Shown one piece after another: positions 1 through 11,879 of a DNA stretch of 64,000 nucleotides. A program made the position numbers and the translations under genes. Numbering within the stretch: position 1 is the stretch's first letter; every line of letters starts with the position of its first letter. Below the pieces are notes generated by a model that was given only the letters and a program-made list of their open reading frames with translations, was not told where the DNA came from and did not search any database. This stretch comes from Prorocentrum cordatum (lineage: Eukaryota > Sar > Dinophyceae > Prorocentrales > Prorocentraceae): positions 800,765 to 864,764 of the forward strand of contig CAUYUJ010017815.1 of NCBI GenBank assembly GCA_963575745.1. The letters run 5' to 3'.

Positions 1-1519
1 TGTCGCTGGCTGGGCAGCGCCCTGAGCCGCCGCGCGCGCGAGCCAGCGCGGGGGGGCAGGAAGCCGACACCAGTGCCAATAATGCATTTGTTACATAAAA
101 CTTTAACTTCTGTTGCAGGCCACCCCGACCGCCCTGGCCATCGGAATCGCAGAGGAGGCCTGGGAGGGGGGGGGGGGGGGGGGGGGCGTCGCGCAGCGCG
201 CAGAAGTGGGTGCAGGAAACGACATGTTCAGGCGAGGATTGAAACTGGCGGGCGTTCCCAAGAAAAACGGATGGGGCGGGGGGCGACGCGGCTTCCTCCG
301 TGACCGAAGCCACCCCCGCTCCGTCGCCGCCCTCCTCCGACCCCCCCCCGCCAATCTGCGCTCCTTCCGCCCCCTTCCCCCTCCCCCCGCCCGCCCCCTG
401 CGAACCCCCGTCGCATCCCCGACGCTCCGCGAGCCCGAGGCCGGCGCCTGGCGATTCTAAATCCACCGCCTGCTCCCCGCGCCGGGGGCCGCGGCCGCGC
501 CGCGCGGCCGGGGCCCGATGGCGCGGCGCCCTCCTCGCCCAGGCCCGCAAGCCCCGGCCAACTTCCGGAGTCGTCGAAGGGCTCTGCTCCCGCGGGAGCC
601 TCGCGCCAGCGTCGGCTTTCCGAAAATGCCGGGGGGCAGAAACCGACGCGCCGACGCCGAGACCCCATCGGACAAATTGAAGACCCTGTCCCCGCGGGGG
701 CAGAGCGGCCCAGCGGAGAGCCTGAGGCGGCTCGCGTTGCTCAAAGTTGGGGGCCGCGTTGCACAGCGACGCCCCGCGGGGCCCGCGGGGCTCGCGGCGC
801 CCCCTGGCCCCGCGGGGCTGCCGCGGCCCGCGGGGCACGCATGGCCCAGAAACCTGGCGCGGCCCCGACGACTCAGGGGGCCCATGGGGCTCGCGCGGCT
901 CGCCAGGCTCGCGCGGCGCATTGGGCCCGCGCGCTTTGCGGCGCCCATGTTGCCCAAGAACCCCCCCTGGGACTTGCGGGGTCGCGGGGCTGGCGCTGTT
1001 CGCGCGGCCCGCAGGCCTCGCGCGGCCCGGGGTAATCCTAGAGTTCATTGGAGAAGATATAGATGGCCCGCGCCGCTTCCGCGCGCGCAGAGCCGGCGCC
1101 CATTGGCGCGGGGCGCACGCGCCCGAATGCACTGGCGACGGCGTTCAACGGAGGCTTCGAATTTCTTCAAGTGGAATATTGGCGCCGGGGCCCCGCGCGC
1201 CGACGGCGCGCCCCGCCAGACTGGAATTGCGCTGGCATCTGCGAGTTGCCGCCCGCGCGAGCAAGCGCCCTGCGCTTGACTGGAAGCGCGCCGTTGACTG
1301 CGCGCGAGAGTTGCGGCCAGCTGCCGTCGCCAGCCGCGAGTTCGCACCTGGCCAGCAGCCGCCGCGGCGGGGGGGGGCCAGGATGGAGGGGATGAATGCG
1401 TGGGGAGTGCGAGGGGGAGAAGGCTTAGCAGTGGCAGGGTGAAGCGGATCTGGGAGAAGCGGGCCGCCTGGCGGCGCTGCCTCGCTCCTCTTTTGTGCTT
1501 GGCCCCCTTCGCTGCAACC
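1..1519. other. GC-rich spacer, no gene recognised
   Basis: Very GC-rich sequence with many CGCG and GGCC runs and a poly-G tract of about 20 at 166-186. Open frames exist on both strands but they are Arg/Pro/Ala-rich, overlap one another, and show no domain or motif. Such frames are expected by chance in sequence of this composition. I see no convincing gene. Confidence 0.6.
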
Positions 1520-1526
1520 CCCCTTA

Positions 1527-1583
1527 TTTGTCCTCCTCCTCCCCCTCCTCCTCCTCCTCCTCCTCCTCCTCCCCCTCCTCCTC

Positions 1584-1616
<33 letters not shown>

Positions 1617-1618
1617 TT
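1527..1618. repeat. (CCT)n microsatellite
   Basis: Near-perfect run of CCT triplets with occasional extra C. It produces artificial poly-Pro and poly-Glu/poly-Gly reading frames. Confidence 0.95.
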
Positions 1619-1847
1619 TCTGACTGCGCCGCGCGCGCGCGCGCCCGCTCGGCCTCGGGCGGGGCGCCGAGGCGCGCTCTACGCCCCCGCTCACTGGCCC
1701 GAGGTCCAGCGGCAAGACTGCCGCGCGCGCCCGTGGCCACAGACAGCGGGCGGGGGAATCGGGGGCGGCAGGGCGCGACGCAGCGCGCGTCGACGGAAGG
1801 ACATCAGAAACGGAGATGCACGAACAGAAAGAAAAGCGCAGGCGAAT

Positions 1848-2002
1848 GCGTATATACATATATACATATATGTCTATCTATCTATCTACATATATATATA
1901 TATATATATATATCTATATATCTATATACCTATATATATATGTATATGTATACATATATATATGTATATCTATCTATCTGTCTATATATATATATATAGA
2001 TA
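1848..2002. repeat. TA/TATC-rich microsatellite
   Basis: Alternating TA with TATC and TATG variants, an AT-rich island in a GC-rich setting. The Tyr/Ile-rich frames over it are compositional artefacts. Confidence 0.95.
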
Positions 2003-2005
2003 TAG

Positions 2006-2379
2006 CATCTCGCTCTCGCTGCTGGGCAAAACGATCTCTTTCTTCTGACTGGGGGTGCGTCGATCTGGGCACGAGCGAGAGCCAGAGGTGGCTCCACCTC
2101 TGAAAACTGAACTGTGGCCACGCCGTTCCTGCCCCTGAAACCAGGGACTTGGCAAGGAGGGCAGGGAGGGGCCGAGGCTGGTTGGCAGGAAACGGCCATG
2201 GCGCAACACGTGCTTAGATGATTCACGTGCAAGCGCAAACATCATCTCGCTCTCGCTGCTGGGCCAGACGATCTCTTCCTTCGGACTGGGAGTGCATCGA
2301 TCTGGGCACGAGCGAGAGCGAGAGGTGGCTTCGCCACCTCTGAACACTGAACTGTGGCCACACCGTTCCTGCCCGAAAC
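2006..2379. repeat. Direct repeat, two ~135 bp copies
   Basis: Copy 1 is at about 2006-2141 and copy 2 at about 2243-2379. Both begin CATCTCGCTCTCGCTGCTGG and end with GCCGTTCCTGCCC-like sequence, differing by scattered substitutions and small indels. The ~100 bp between them contains the dispersed repeat described at 2170. No coding sense is evident. Confidence 0.85.
2170..2242. repeat. Dispersed repeat copy A
   Basis: About 73 bp matching 8318-8392 with only a few differences. Both contain GGCAGGAAACGGCCATGGCG followed by an AACACG(T/C)GCTTA(G/A)ATGATTCACG segment. The two copies lie outside and on opposite sides of the DIRS-like element, so they could be unrelated dispersed copies or traces of its flanks. 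Confidence 0.8.
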
Positions 2380-2671
2380 AACGATCCAAAGAGTTCTACT
2401 GGCCATGGGCATATTCTTAGCTTGGCTCACCAGCTGATCTGCACAAACTTTGGCATGAGGGTTTGACTGGTTTTGAAACTCAGAGCCTGTCGGAAACATG
2501 TACATGGGGGCTCGGCGCAGGGGTCTGGAGTACGGCTCCGCAATCTTAGTCCGGAGCTCTTCTGCTTGGCCAAGGGCTGGGGGTGCTTTGCCACTCAGTT
2601 CGACATGAAAGACGCCGGACCTAGAGCAGACACCATTACACGGCCTACAGAGGGCCTCAACAGCTGAGAGA
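2380..2671. other. Spacer, nothing recognised
   Basis: About 290 bp between the direct repeat and the 3' end of the DIRS-like element. No ORF with recognisable content and no repeat that I can identify. Confidence 0.5.
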
Positions 2672-3130
2672 TCAATCCAAAAAGAGAGGAACCTGGTACG
2701 CTTTCGCCAGGAAGCCCCCTACTGACAGAAATCGACGACGGCCTGCCGGGCCGGAACATGATTCAGGAAGCGCGCAGTGGGGGGGGGCCTTCCAGACGCG
2801 GGAGGAGCGGGGTTTCTCGAGCACCACTGGGACCCGCATCTGGAGGCAGAGCTGCAAGACACTAGCACTAAACTGCATTAGCTTGTTTCCTACGAGGACC
2901 TTGAAGGCATCTCCGGGGCTCAGGTTCGGGAGCCCCATGATGCGCTCTCGACTGCGGAGCGGCGGCGGTCCTGATCCTCCGCCTCGCCGCGCCGTGGACC
3001 ACGAGGAACGCAGCAGCCCGACCCACGCGGCGCAGACGAGCCCCGCACGGATCCTGCTCCTGATGAGCCTCTGATTGGACCTGAGCGCGAGGTCGTACTC
3101 CTCACCATGGCACAGGCCCCACTCGAACAC
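2672..3130 (-). pseudogene. Cytosine-methyltransferase-like domain, degraded, DIRS tail
   Basis: The 152-residue frame matches the pattern of the C5-methyltransferase-like tail that I associate with dinoflagellate tyrosine-recombinase retroelements. Early in the frame, GEEYDLAL looks like the motif II/III region. SSWSTARRGGG followed by GPPPLRSRERIMGLPNL occupies the motif IV region, and VLEKPRSSRVWKAPP corresponds to the ENP-type motif VI region. The catalytic Pro-Cys expected just before SSWS is replaced (VGLLRSSWS), so this copy should be catalytically dead. Motif I would lie just upstream (3140-3200) but is not readable in this frame. It sits immediately downstream of the recombinase on the same strand, which supports membership of the same element. 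The identification rests on pattern memory, not a search. Confidence 0.55.
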
Positions 3131-3141
3131 TGGGGCGCAGC

Positions 3142-6100
3142 TCAGCCCGTCCGCGCGCCGCCACGCCCGCGCCCGGCGCCCCGCCCCGCTGAAGAGCTCG
3201 AGGGCGACTTGCCCCAGTGGGGCACGGGCGGCAGCGGCCGGCAGGCCCCTCTAGTCTGGCTCCGGCACGCCGTCGCGTGCTCGAAGGCGCCCCCGGATAG
3301 GCGGGCCAGGGCCTGGTTGAGCCGCCCGCCCTTCTCGTGCCGACGGAGGGACTTAACGTTCACCCAGCGCCCTCGTCGCTGCGCCCCTTGGAGACTTCGC
3401 TTCTTGCTGGCGATCTCGGGGGACGCGCCGCCGTGCCTGCGCTGGAGCAGGTGTCTGATGCCGATCGCCTCCAGGTTAACCAGCCTCCGCGCAACGTTCC
3501 CGGGAACAGCGGGCCCACGGACTCCCTCTTGAGTCGCGCCAGCGTCGGCAGCAGGTCGTCGTGCTCGTCGTTGCCCATGACCAGCGACTCGTCGAACAGA
3601 CCCGCCTTCGACGGCTGCATGGGGCCCCTCGGCCGGGCGCAGCACCACGCTCCACAGGGGGTACCCCGAGCCGGCCCCCGCCAGCGGCACCACGAGCTCC
3701 TCCGGCTTCATCGGCGCGATGTCCACCGGCCGAAGGCACAGCGCGCACATCGGCGCCGCGCGCGCCGCCATCTGCCAGGGGCTCCCCAAGAACATCATGC
3801 AATTCACGATCATCGACATCACCGCCAGCGGCATGGGCAGCCGCGTGGCCGGGGGCGCGAGCGTGGCGAACCCCCTGGGCCCGGCGCGCCCGCTCCAGGT
3901 CCAGCCTGGCGCGGCCCAGCTTCCAGTGGAACGCCGCCGCCGCCCTCAGCTTGCTGAAGTCACCGGCGGTGGCCCCCTCGAAGTACATCGCGTCGCCCCG
4001 CAGCACCGCGGCCTCGTCCTGCTGCTCCTCCGTGCCCAGCGGGAGGCGCCTCTCCGACGCCCATCGCAGGAAGTCCGCCATCAGCGACGCGTACAGCTGC
4101 TCCTGGCCCGTCGACACCGACCGCAACTCGAGGAAGGTCCGACCCTGGTGCCAGCTCTCCTCGGCCTCCAGCAGGCGCCGCTTGCGGGCCGTGCGGCGGT
4201 CCTCCCGCTTCGGCCCCTCGGGGGCCGCGACCGCCGCGGCGATCTGGCTCTGCGCCGCCCCAGCAGCCGGCCGCCGGCGCACCGGCGCGCCCGCCGCCGG
4301 CAGCGCTGCCTCGCCCCCCTGGAGCGCCCGCGGCGCCCGGCGGGCCAGCGCCCCGAGCAGCGCGCCCCGCAGGTCGCTCCGGCTCGCCGCGCTCGGGACC
4401 CGTAGGGCTCGCGCCGAGGAAGGCCTGGTAGAGCTCGGGCCCAAGCGGCTGACGCAGACGGGAGGGTTCATCAGCAGGGCTATCTTCCGACATCACCCAT
4501 CTGACCGCTGGGCTCACCCCCGTTGCGAGACAAAGGGCCCCCCTCTTCCTGTAGATGCGGTTCATCCCCTTGACTGACGATCGGCCCTTGCTCAGCATCA
4601 GCGCCACCGCCATCGCATCGACGACAAAGAGGAGACGACGACCATGATTGTGAAGACGGCGGAGCTGGCGCTTCAGGGCCCAGAGGGCCGCACGTGCTTG
4701 AAGCATAGGCATAAACTCGCGCTGCCGCCACCGGGCAGCACTCACCGTCCGCCACGGCCCAGACATCAGCGCAGGCAGCACCTCGTCAAAGTCGCGGGGC
4801 GCGTCGCCGACGTCCAGGCTGGTGCCCTCATAGTCGTCCTTCTCACGACAGCGAGCATGAAGCCTAGCCTTGGCACTCAGCTCGCCGTCCCCGCTGTGTC
4901 GCCACCTCTCGTTCACGCGGCCCGCCCGCTGCACCAGGGCTGGGTCGCGCTCGCCCTCGACGACCCCGCGCCCCCACGGCGAGGCGTCGGAGGCCATCAC
5001 GACCGCCCCCCAGCCAGCGGCTAGGTCATGGCGGACCAGGGGCAGCAGGCTCACGGCCCACCGCAGCTCTCGCCGCGCGGCGGGCCACCGCGCCGCGAGC
5101 TCGCCCCGGCGCGCGCGGATGAACCCGTACACCGCCCCGAAGCACGACATCACCTCTCGCCTCAGCACCGCCGCGAAGGTTAGGTGGCCGACGATGACCC
5201 CCACCTGCCAGCCGTAGACCCGCGGCCTCGACAGCAGCTCGCGCACGCCGAAGCGAAGCCGCCAAAGCATCGCTGGGCTTAGTGCCACCGCCGCCTCGTC
5301 GGGGTCGAAGCTCCAGCCCAGGCAGTTGCCGCCGACGCTGGCCTCCACGCCGTGCGTCGGCAGCCCCAGCTCCAGCATCTTCTCGTTCACGAGCTCCGCG
5401 GCCCCCTCGGCGGCCCCGAAGTCCTGCGAGAAAGCCGCGAAGTTGTCCACGTACTGCGCGTGCACCAGCGGGTCCAACGGCGGCGGCACTCGCCCGTCAA
5501 CCAGTCGCCGTCTGTCCGGCAATGAGGGGACGAGCCGCACCACCTCCTCGTGCACGGCCTGGCACACGCCCAGCGCCAGCGACCACCCCATGGGGGCGGC
5601 GGCGAAGCACGGCACCGCCATCTCGTCAGGGCCCACGGGGACCCCCTCGCACGCGCCCACGCCGACGTCGCCGGCCGCCAGCCTCCGCATGCCCAAAAAT
5701 TTGACGAGCTCCGACGGCAGGGCCAGCGCGTAGAAGGCGTCTGCGATGTCCACCTGCCCCAAGGAGACCGGCATCCCCGCATCCACCTCGATGGACCCCA
5801 TGGAGGCCCCGCTCGCCAAGTGCACGTCGTCCGGCCCCCCGAAGTGGGTGTTCGACAGACTGCAGTCCACGATGAGCCCCACCTTGCCGCTCGTCTTCCA
5901 GACCCCCGACCTGCTCCACACAGGTCCTCCGAAACTCGATGAGCCCTCTGCTCGCGAGATGTCTCACCAGGCGGGCGTAGTACCGCCGATCTCGCAGCAG
6001 AGGGTCGCTGCATGCTCGCCTCAGTCCACTCTCCTCTCGCTTCCTCCCCGCCTCACCTTTAAGCAGGATCTGACTCTTCAGCCCCTCGGCTATCCGCGCA

Positions 6101-6252
6101 CCTGCGTCTCCTGCCACCTCCGCGAGGCCGCGTGGCCGATGCCCTTCTGGAGGTACGGATAGCAAGTCAATCTCGAGGGGCGCGAGGGTGGCGGGCTCCC
6201 AGCCGTGCCCTCGTTTGGCGAGGAGCTCGCTCAGGGCTCCCTCGCCGCTCAT
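3142..6252 (-). pseudogene. RT-RNase H-tyrosine recombinase polyprotein, frameshifted
   Basis: The longest frame (5921-3960) carries an RT with VDIADAFYALALP (motif A region), AAPMGWSLALGVCQ, and HAQYVDNFAAF, where YVDN stands in place of YVDD. This is followed by an RNase H-like section: MASDASPWGRGVV, an ARAALWALK helix, FVVDAMAVALML and SEDSPADEPSRL. N-terminal RT residues (RRYYARLVRHLASRGLIEF) continue upstream in another frame to about 6250. Downstream, after the frame changes near 3840 and 3600, recombinase-like pieces appear: LCLRPVDIAPMKPEELVVPL, SKAGLFDESLVMGND and IRHLLQRRHGGASPEIASKK, then QRRGRWVNVKSLRRHEK. The order RT, RNase H, tyrosine recombinase is that of DIRS-type elements, which integrate through a circular or recombinase-resolved cDNA. 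At least three frame breaks make this copy non-functional. C-terminal residues after 4480 in the main frame are a shadow. Confidence 0.75.
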
Positions 6253-6665
6253 GCCATCAGGAGGCGGACCCGCTGCACGCGCGGTGGCCTTCAGGCGCCG
6301 AGGCGCCGTGTCTGGCCAGCCGTGGGTCTGCCCGCTCCAGCGCTCACTGGCGCTGGCCCACCCACCATCTCGTTCAGCGCGTCAATCATGAAGTTGGCCC
6401 AGTCCACGTCGTGACCTCGCCCCTCAGCACGACGACGCACGGCGCGAGACGGGCGAGCTCCAGCATGTGAAACAAAACTCACACCGTCGGTGCTCCCCTC
6501 GGGCAAATGCGGGAGCGGCGGCAGATCGCGCTGCCGGCCATCACGTGGCACGCGCCAATCCGCCTCGGGCTGTCCTCCAGAACTGCCGGCGCCCCAGCCC
6601 TCGCAGACGCTGCCTCCCTCCTCGCATCGGCGACGGCCCTGGGAACAGGCCGCCGCCGCGCCGAT

Positions 6666-7995
6666 TCAACCATCGGCCTTGCGCGCGAGGATCCGCTCCT
6701 CGCGCGCCTTACTGACCTGCTTCATCACTTGCGCGTCGCGATCCACCTCCTTCGCAACGTAGTTGTCAAGGAGCTGCGGATGGAGGAGGATGTCCCCGAA
6801 CTCTTTGTGAGCCCCCATGAAGATCTGACTCTCGTCGCACGCGCCAGCCCGGCCGCTGCCCTTGCCCGCGCCGCCCTTCTTCTTGTTCCCGCTGTCGTTG
6901 GACGACGCCGCAGAGCCTGATCCAGCCGGGCCCGCGTCCGAGTACGAGTGCTCGATCAGATGGACCTTGCGGAGGGGGAGCTCCGCGCCCGCGACGTTGG
7001 CGGCGCCCAGGCCGTCGTGGCCTGCAGCTCCAGGGCCTGCATGGGCCCCCCATGTCCGGAAAGGGGCCACCACTTGTGGTGCTCGCGAGGCCCTCCAGCC
7101 TTCCGGTTGAGGAACTCGCAGCGCCGCCTCGTCGCCCGCGGCCCCGGCACGGGGAAGTCGGGGAACGCCTCCTCCTGCAGCGACGCGACGCCCCCGCGCC
7201 ACAGCCGGCGGAACCAGCCTTGGCCCGCCGCCCCGACTGACAGCAGCCTGGCGTCGCCGTCCGCCTCCGCGCCCTTGAACTCCTGCACCTCGCCCTCTGG
7301 CACGAGCGCGACGCCGATCCACGACCCGCCGCCGGGCACCAGCTCCACGAGACCACGCTCGCCTCGCAGCAGCTCGGCGCCGTTGAGCGGCACCGGGTCG
7401 CCCCGACGGACGACGCCTGGGCGGGTCTCCATGCTGACCCACGCGCTGCCAGCCCCGCCGGCCGCCGCGGCGGCCGCGGCGGCGGGCGCCGCGGCCGCGA
7501 TGGCCCCAGCGGCCGCGCCAGCCACTGCTGCCACTGGCGCCGCCGCCACGATCGGCCCCGCCGCCGCAGGCCCGCCTGCCGCGACCGCCCCGCCCCCAGC
7601 CACCGGCATCGGCAGGAGCGCTGGCTGCCCGAGCGGCAGGACCGGCACGCCACGCGCCGCCGCCGCCGCCGCCTGGCAGGCCCGAGCCGCGGCCTCCGCC
7701 TCGCCGGCCCACGCCACCCGCCGGGCCTGCGTCGGCCCCGCCCGGAAGCAGTAGCAGACGGCCCGCGGGGTGCCACGGCGGGCGGCGGCCAGCGTCCAGG
7801 CGCCCGCCTGAACAGCAGCACGTCGCCCGACTCCGCGCAGCAGTCCTCGATGTACGTGTCGCCGTCGGGCGTCGTGACCGCCGCCTCCTCAGTCGCTAAA
7901 GACGCCACCGCCCCGCGGCAAAGCAATTGGTGGTAGAGCAGCGGCGCGGCCGGGTCGCTGAACGCTGTCCATGCCCACTCCGCCGGCGCCGCCAT
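6666..7995 (-). pseudogene. Gag-like ORF1 of the DIRS-like element, frameshifted
   Basis: Three successive minus frames together resemble the first ORF of dinoflagellate DIRS-like elements. The start near 7995 reads MAAPAEWAWTAFSDPAAPLL and then VTTPDGDTYIEDC. A middle part rich in Ala (7717-7100) has SAWVSMETRPGVVRRGDPVP and VPEGEVQEFKG. The C-terminal part, ending at a TGA at 6666, reads QIFMGAHKEFGDILLHPQLL and continues to a charged helix with KAREERILARK. No zinc knuckle is visible. Two frame changes (about 7780 and 7100) break the gene. Its function in the family is presumably cDNA/RNA packaging; that is inference. The link to the pol frames at 6250 is same strand, correct order and about 400 bp spacing. 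Confidence 0.55.
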
Positions 7996-8317
7996 CCCCT
8001 GCTGTCGGCGCGCCTCGTGGGCTCGCGGCAAACCGTCCGTCGGGCCAGCCGCCAGCCCGCGGCCGCGCCTGCGGCTGCCGTCTGGAGCGCCCCGCCCCAC
8101 CCCGGCCCGCCGACCTCTGGCTCCCCGCCCAGCCGCCAGTCAGGCGCTGGGTCGGGGGCGCCCGGGCAGGGCGGGCGCGCGGGGCACCCTGGGCGCGGAG
8201 GGCACGGCGGCGACCGGCTCGCCCACAGCACCACTGCCACCCCAGCCTGGTGAGCAAGATCCCCCACCACCCCGAGCGCGAATGGCAGGGCCGCAGCCAT
8301 CGCGCGCGGCGACTTGG

Positions 8318-8392
8318 CCGAGGCCGGCTGGCAGGAAACGGCCATGGCGCAACACGCGCTTAAATGATTCACGCGCATGCACAAACATACAC
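8318..8392. repeat. Dispersed repeat copy B
   Basis: Second copy of the ~73 bp element at 2170-2242, same orientation, with a few substitutions (for example GGCCGGCTGGCAGG against GGCTGGTTGGCAGG). Confidence 0.8.
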
Positions 8393-10507
8393 ACACATCG
8401 ATAATGGAGTCGTCGGAACAGCGAGCACGCGCGCTGCGCATTGAAACAACTTCGGCAAAAGAAGATAAGCGCGACGCGCATCTCCACGCGGTGCCCAATA
8501 TAACTGGGCGCGCACGTTGAGAGGGCCCCCGCGTGGACCGTGGGCGCGTCGTGCAATTTCAAGCCCGCGCGCGCGCAGGGCGAGCGCGTCGCGCTCGGCG
8601 CTGCGCGGGCCCGGCAGTCCGTTGGACAAGGAACTTCGAGCGCTGACGGAGCTCGGTCTCTGGGATCGTGGCGCGCCGGTCAAACTGCAGACGCTGACCG
8701 CGAACGCGCGCTAAGATACGCGGCGCGAGCCGACAGGGGGCGCCCCGTTTGGGGGGGCGCCGCGTCGGCGAGCCCGTCGACGAGACCTCGGCGGAGGCGC
8801 TCCTTCCACCGGGCGGCGTCCCAGCACGCGGCAACGCGCTGGGCGAGTCACGCGCCGGGCCCGCGGCAAGTTGCAAACTGCAGGCAGATCGTGCCAGCTA
8901 GAAGGTGCGCGACTGATCCACGGCGCGCCATGAGGTGGCACTGCCCACGTCGGCTGGCACGTGCCCCAATCGTTCCAAATCATGAATAGGGCGATGTGGT
9001 GGGGCACGTGGGCGAGGCTGAGGGTGTAAAGAAAGGCGTGCGACATGGCCCATGTGCGCGCGTGCTGCGCGCCGGCTGGCCCGGCCCGCACATGCGTTCT
9101 CCGTGAGCTGCGTCCCGTGTGACAGGGCAGGCTGTAGCCTAAGCGCGGTTAGGAGGGGCCAACATCGGCGCCAGCAGGCACTCGGCAAAGCGGTTAGAGC
9201 CGAGCGGTGCCAGGCGTAGCTGCGCTATCGAGCGCGCCAGGCTGCGCGCGCGACGGCGCGCAGCCTGGCGCGACAGCGCGCCGGCATTCATGGTGCAGCG
9301 CATGCCTGCGCACAGGCGTTGCATGCCTTCGCCTCTGCGCGGGCCTTGTAGCGCTTCGCCAGATAGGCGCGGGGCGGCGCGTGGACGGGGCCACTTCCCT
9401 GCCCCAAACCAGGGCGCCCGGGCAGAGCGCGGCGCGACAGCCGCGGGTGCCCGCGGCAGGCCTAAACGCCCCATCGTAGCAAAGGGGCGGCGTGCACGAC
9501 GGTGGAGTCGCCAAAATCGCCAGCGGAGCTGACCTCGGCGAAAAACTTCAAGAGGCACGGCGCGCCGACGTGGCCGAAAAAATTGGCGTAGAAGATGGGG
9601 CCAACAACGAATGAGCAGCGAGCGTTGCTTAGGCAGCAGGAGGCGATGGCTGCGGCACTCGTCTGACGCGCATCTTGCCAGCTGCGGTCCGCAGCCGGGG
9701 CATCAACATGCATTGGCGAACTCCGTTCGGCAACGAAGTGCTACCAATGGCGCCCAGATGGTGGGTCTCCTCGAAAAGACTCCAACACGAACAGACCTGT
9801 GCGGGCGCCGTGGGACTCGCGCCTGCACTGCAGAGGGGCTCAGGTTTCCTCTTAGGATTCAATTGTGGGTCTTGTGGCGGTGAACACCACGCACGCGCGC
9901 ATCGCGCACCCACGCGCGCAAAGACACACACGGACACGCACGGAGTTAAAATTCTAAAGGACCGAACGGTGGTAAAATTCTAGAGACGCCACTCCTGTTC
10001 CGATCGCCGAGGGGCGCGGGTGGCCGCGAAAAGAGCTTGTTTCCCCTTCTAATATTTGAAAGGTGTCACTGGGGACGTTTGAACCATCTTCGCCCAAACA
10101 GAAACCACGTGTTTGTGAGGTTCCCAAACCCCGAATCACTCCAAAACAATCCGAACCATCATTGAATCACCACGGAATCACACCTGAATCACTCCTGAAT
10201 CATCCGCTCCGGTAGCCAAAAAAAGACCACGCGCGGGCAGCCCTTGGGAGGCTTCCGCTTGTTTTCACGGTTCCAAAAGCCTGCATCACTCTCACATCGT
10301 CCAGATCATCGCGGGCTCACTGCTGCATCACACCTCCATCATTCCTGCATCATCCGTTCTGGGAGTCCACCACCGCCAGGCGCGGGAAGACCTTGGAGGG
10401 CTCTCTGTCTTACCAAGGGAAACCTTTTCAAGGGCGTCGCACTCGGTTGGCTCGACAACTACATGGCGACAGCTTCTAATGAGACATAGCGACTGGCTCC
10501 TGCGGCA
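8393..10507. other. Spacer, no gene recognised
   Basis: About 2.1 kb, GC-rich, with short overlapping frames on both strands and no recognisable domain. From about 10,130 to 10,205 and again at 10,285-10,350 the motif (G)AATCAC or CATCAC recurs every 8-20 bp, a loose AT-containing repeat. Nothing else is evident. Confidence 0.5.
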
Positions 10508-11879
10508 ATGATGGGGTATATAGCCCCCGCATCGGGGCCGCGCCTGCTCGCGCGCGCATGCGCTCGGTGGCTGATCCGATCGCCGTCGAGATCCACGAGT
10601 TTCTGCACCTGCTGTTTAAGAACGGCACAGGCCGTCAACGTTCAAGGTGTCGTTGATCTCCTGGGCCACGCCCTTCAGGCGCGTCGCAAATTCCTCTGGC
10701 GTCTCTTCCCAGGGCTTCGTCATCCCATTCATGGCCTCTCTTCGACGGATCCACGACACTGCAGTCTCGTGAAGCAACGCCTCCTGCGGGTTCCCAGGCT
10801 GCTTCCAGGCGTCGCCCTTGTAATAGGTCTTCAAGTTGTGCTCCTCCAGCGCTGCTTTGAATCCGTCCGCGACCCTGCCTGAGTTTGTCGCGCAGAAGCC
10901 AAAGCCTCTGTCCACGAAGGGCACGTTCGGCGCGGGCGTCTGCTGGAAGCGGATGTCCAGAGATTGCCGCGCGGCGCCGGCGAGGAGCCGCGCGCCTTCA
11001 GCAGGCTCGCCCGGGAAATCTGCCCCCAGGATCTCCACGCGCAGCTTGTCTTGAATCAATCTCGGAGCCAACCAAACACGAATTGCGTCCCGCGAATTCT
11101 GCTTCAGCGCAGTTTTCTTACCGGGCAAACTCATCGATTCCGCCTTGCTGCGCGCGCTCATCCAGCCTTTGCGACCTTCGCGCGCCAGAATCATCATTTG
11201 CTGTCTTTGCTCCGTGCGCGCCGAGATATTGTTGCAGATGTCCGTCCACGCTAGATTCTTGAAGTGCCACTCTTCCCGGTGTCCCGCGGCGAGCTCCTGC
11301 TCGCCCCACCGTCGACGCTTCGCCATGTTGTCTGCGGTCCGAGCAGTCTTCGAGAAATCATTGCGATGCGACCGTGCGTCCCAGAGGTTGCCAGGGTCGC
11401 CGTAGCAGCGTTCTCTCAGAATGGCGTGCACTCTCTTCTTGCCGACTGGCTTGCCTGTCGCTGGGTTCAGCTGGGTTGGTGGGCCCCTCCCCACGTCTCT
11501 TCATGGACATGGCACTTTGCGCAGCCACATTCTGGCTCCTTGGAGCGATGGCACTTTTGGGACCTCGAGCGATGGGCCCTGCTTTTCCAGGGCACCACTC
11601 AATATCTGCATCCACCTTCTCCGAAAACTGTTGCGCGGACGGCGTCGGGCGCCCGCCGCCGACTTTCGTCGCATGAGCAGCCGCAAAAGACCACATCCCG
11701 TAAGTTGTAGCGCGCGTCGCTTTCCAAGCCTCTCGTGAAGCCCAGGCGCGAGCCTCTCCGGGCGCGGACAGCCCCCCCTGCTGACCTTCCAGCCAAGCTG
11801 CGCGCAGAACCTCCGGCCGGCCCGACATGGCCAGCGACAAAGAAGGCGGCGCTCGACACAGGGGCAACTCGTAGAGCAC
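10508..11879 (-). pseudogene. DDE transposase-like gene, frameshifted
   Basis: The main frame (11494-10616, 292 residues) has VHAILRERCYGDPGNLWDAR near its start, then LAWTDICNNI and, near residue 190, PFVDRGFGFCATNSGRVADG. After this comes NLKTYYKGDAWKQPGNPQEA and a C-terminal HETAVSWIRRREAM. The WTD and VDRG aspartates and a downstream acidic/His residue have the spacing of an IS630/Tc1/mariner-like DDE transposase. I recognise this family as common in dinoflagellate genomes, but that is from memory. An N-terminal stretch (GGGRPTPSAQQFSEKVDADI) continues upstream in a second frame to about 11,740. After GLCRS the frame breaks at a TAA and apparent coding (KQQVQKLVDLDGDRI) resumes in another frame to about 10,510. 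With two breaks it is likely inactive. Terminal inverted repeats were not found. Confidence 0.6.

Larger units (their letters stand above)
2672..7995 (-). mobile_element. DIRS-like tyrosine-recombinase retroelement (remnant)
   Basis: Composite of the gag-like ORF, RT-RNase H-recombinase polyprotein and methyltransferase-like tail described separately, all on the minus strand in consistent order. Terminal repeats were not located. No protease or DDE integrase is present, which fits DIRS-type rather than Gypsy/Copia. Multiple frameshifts show it is an old copy. Confidence 0.65.

Noticed and set aside
518-1740. Long Arg/Pro/Ala-rich ORFs on both strands
   Set aside because: GC-rich sequence gives such frames by chance; no motifs or codon evidence.
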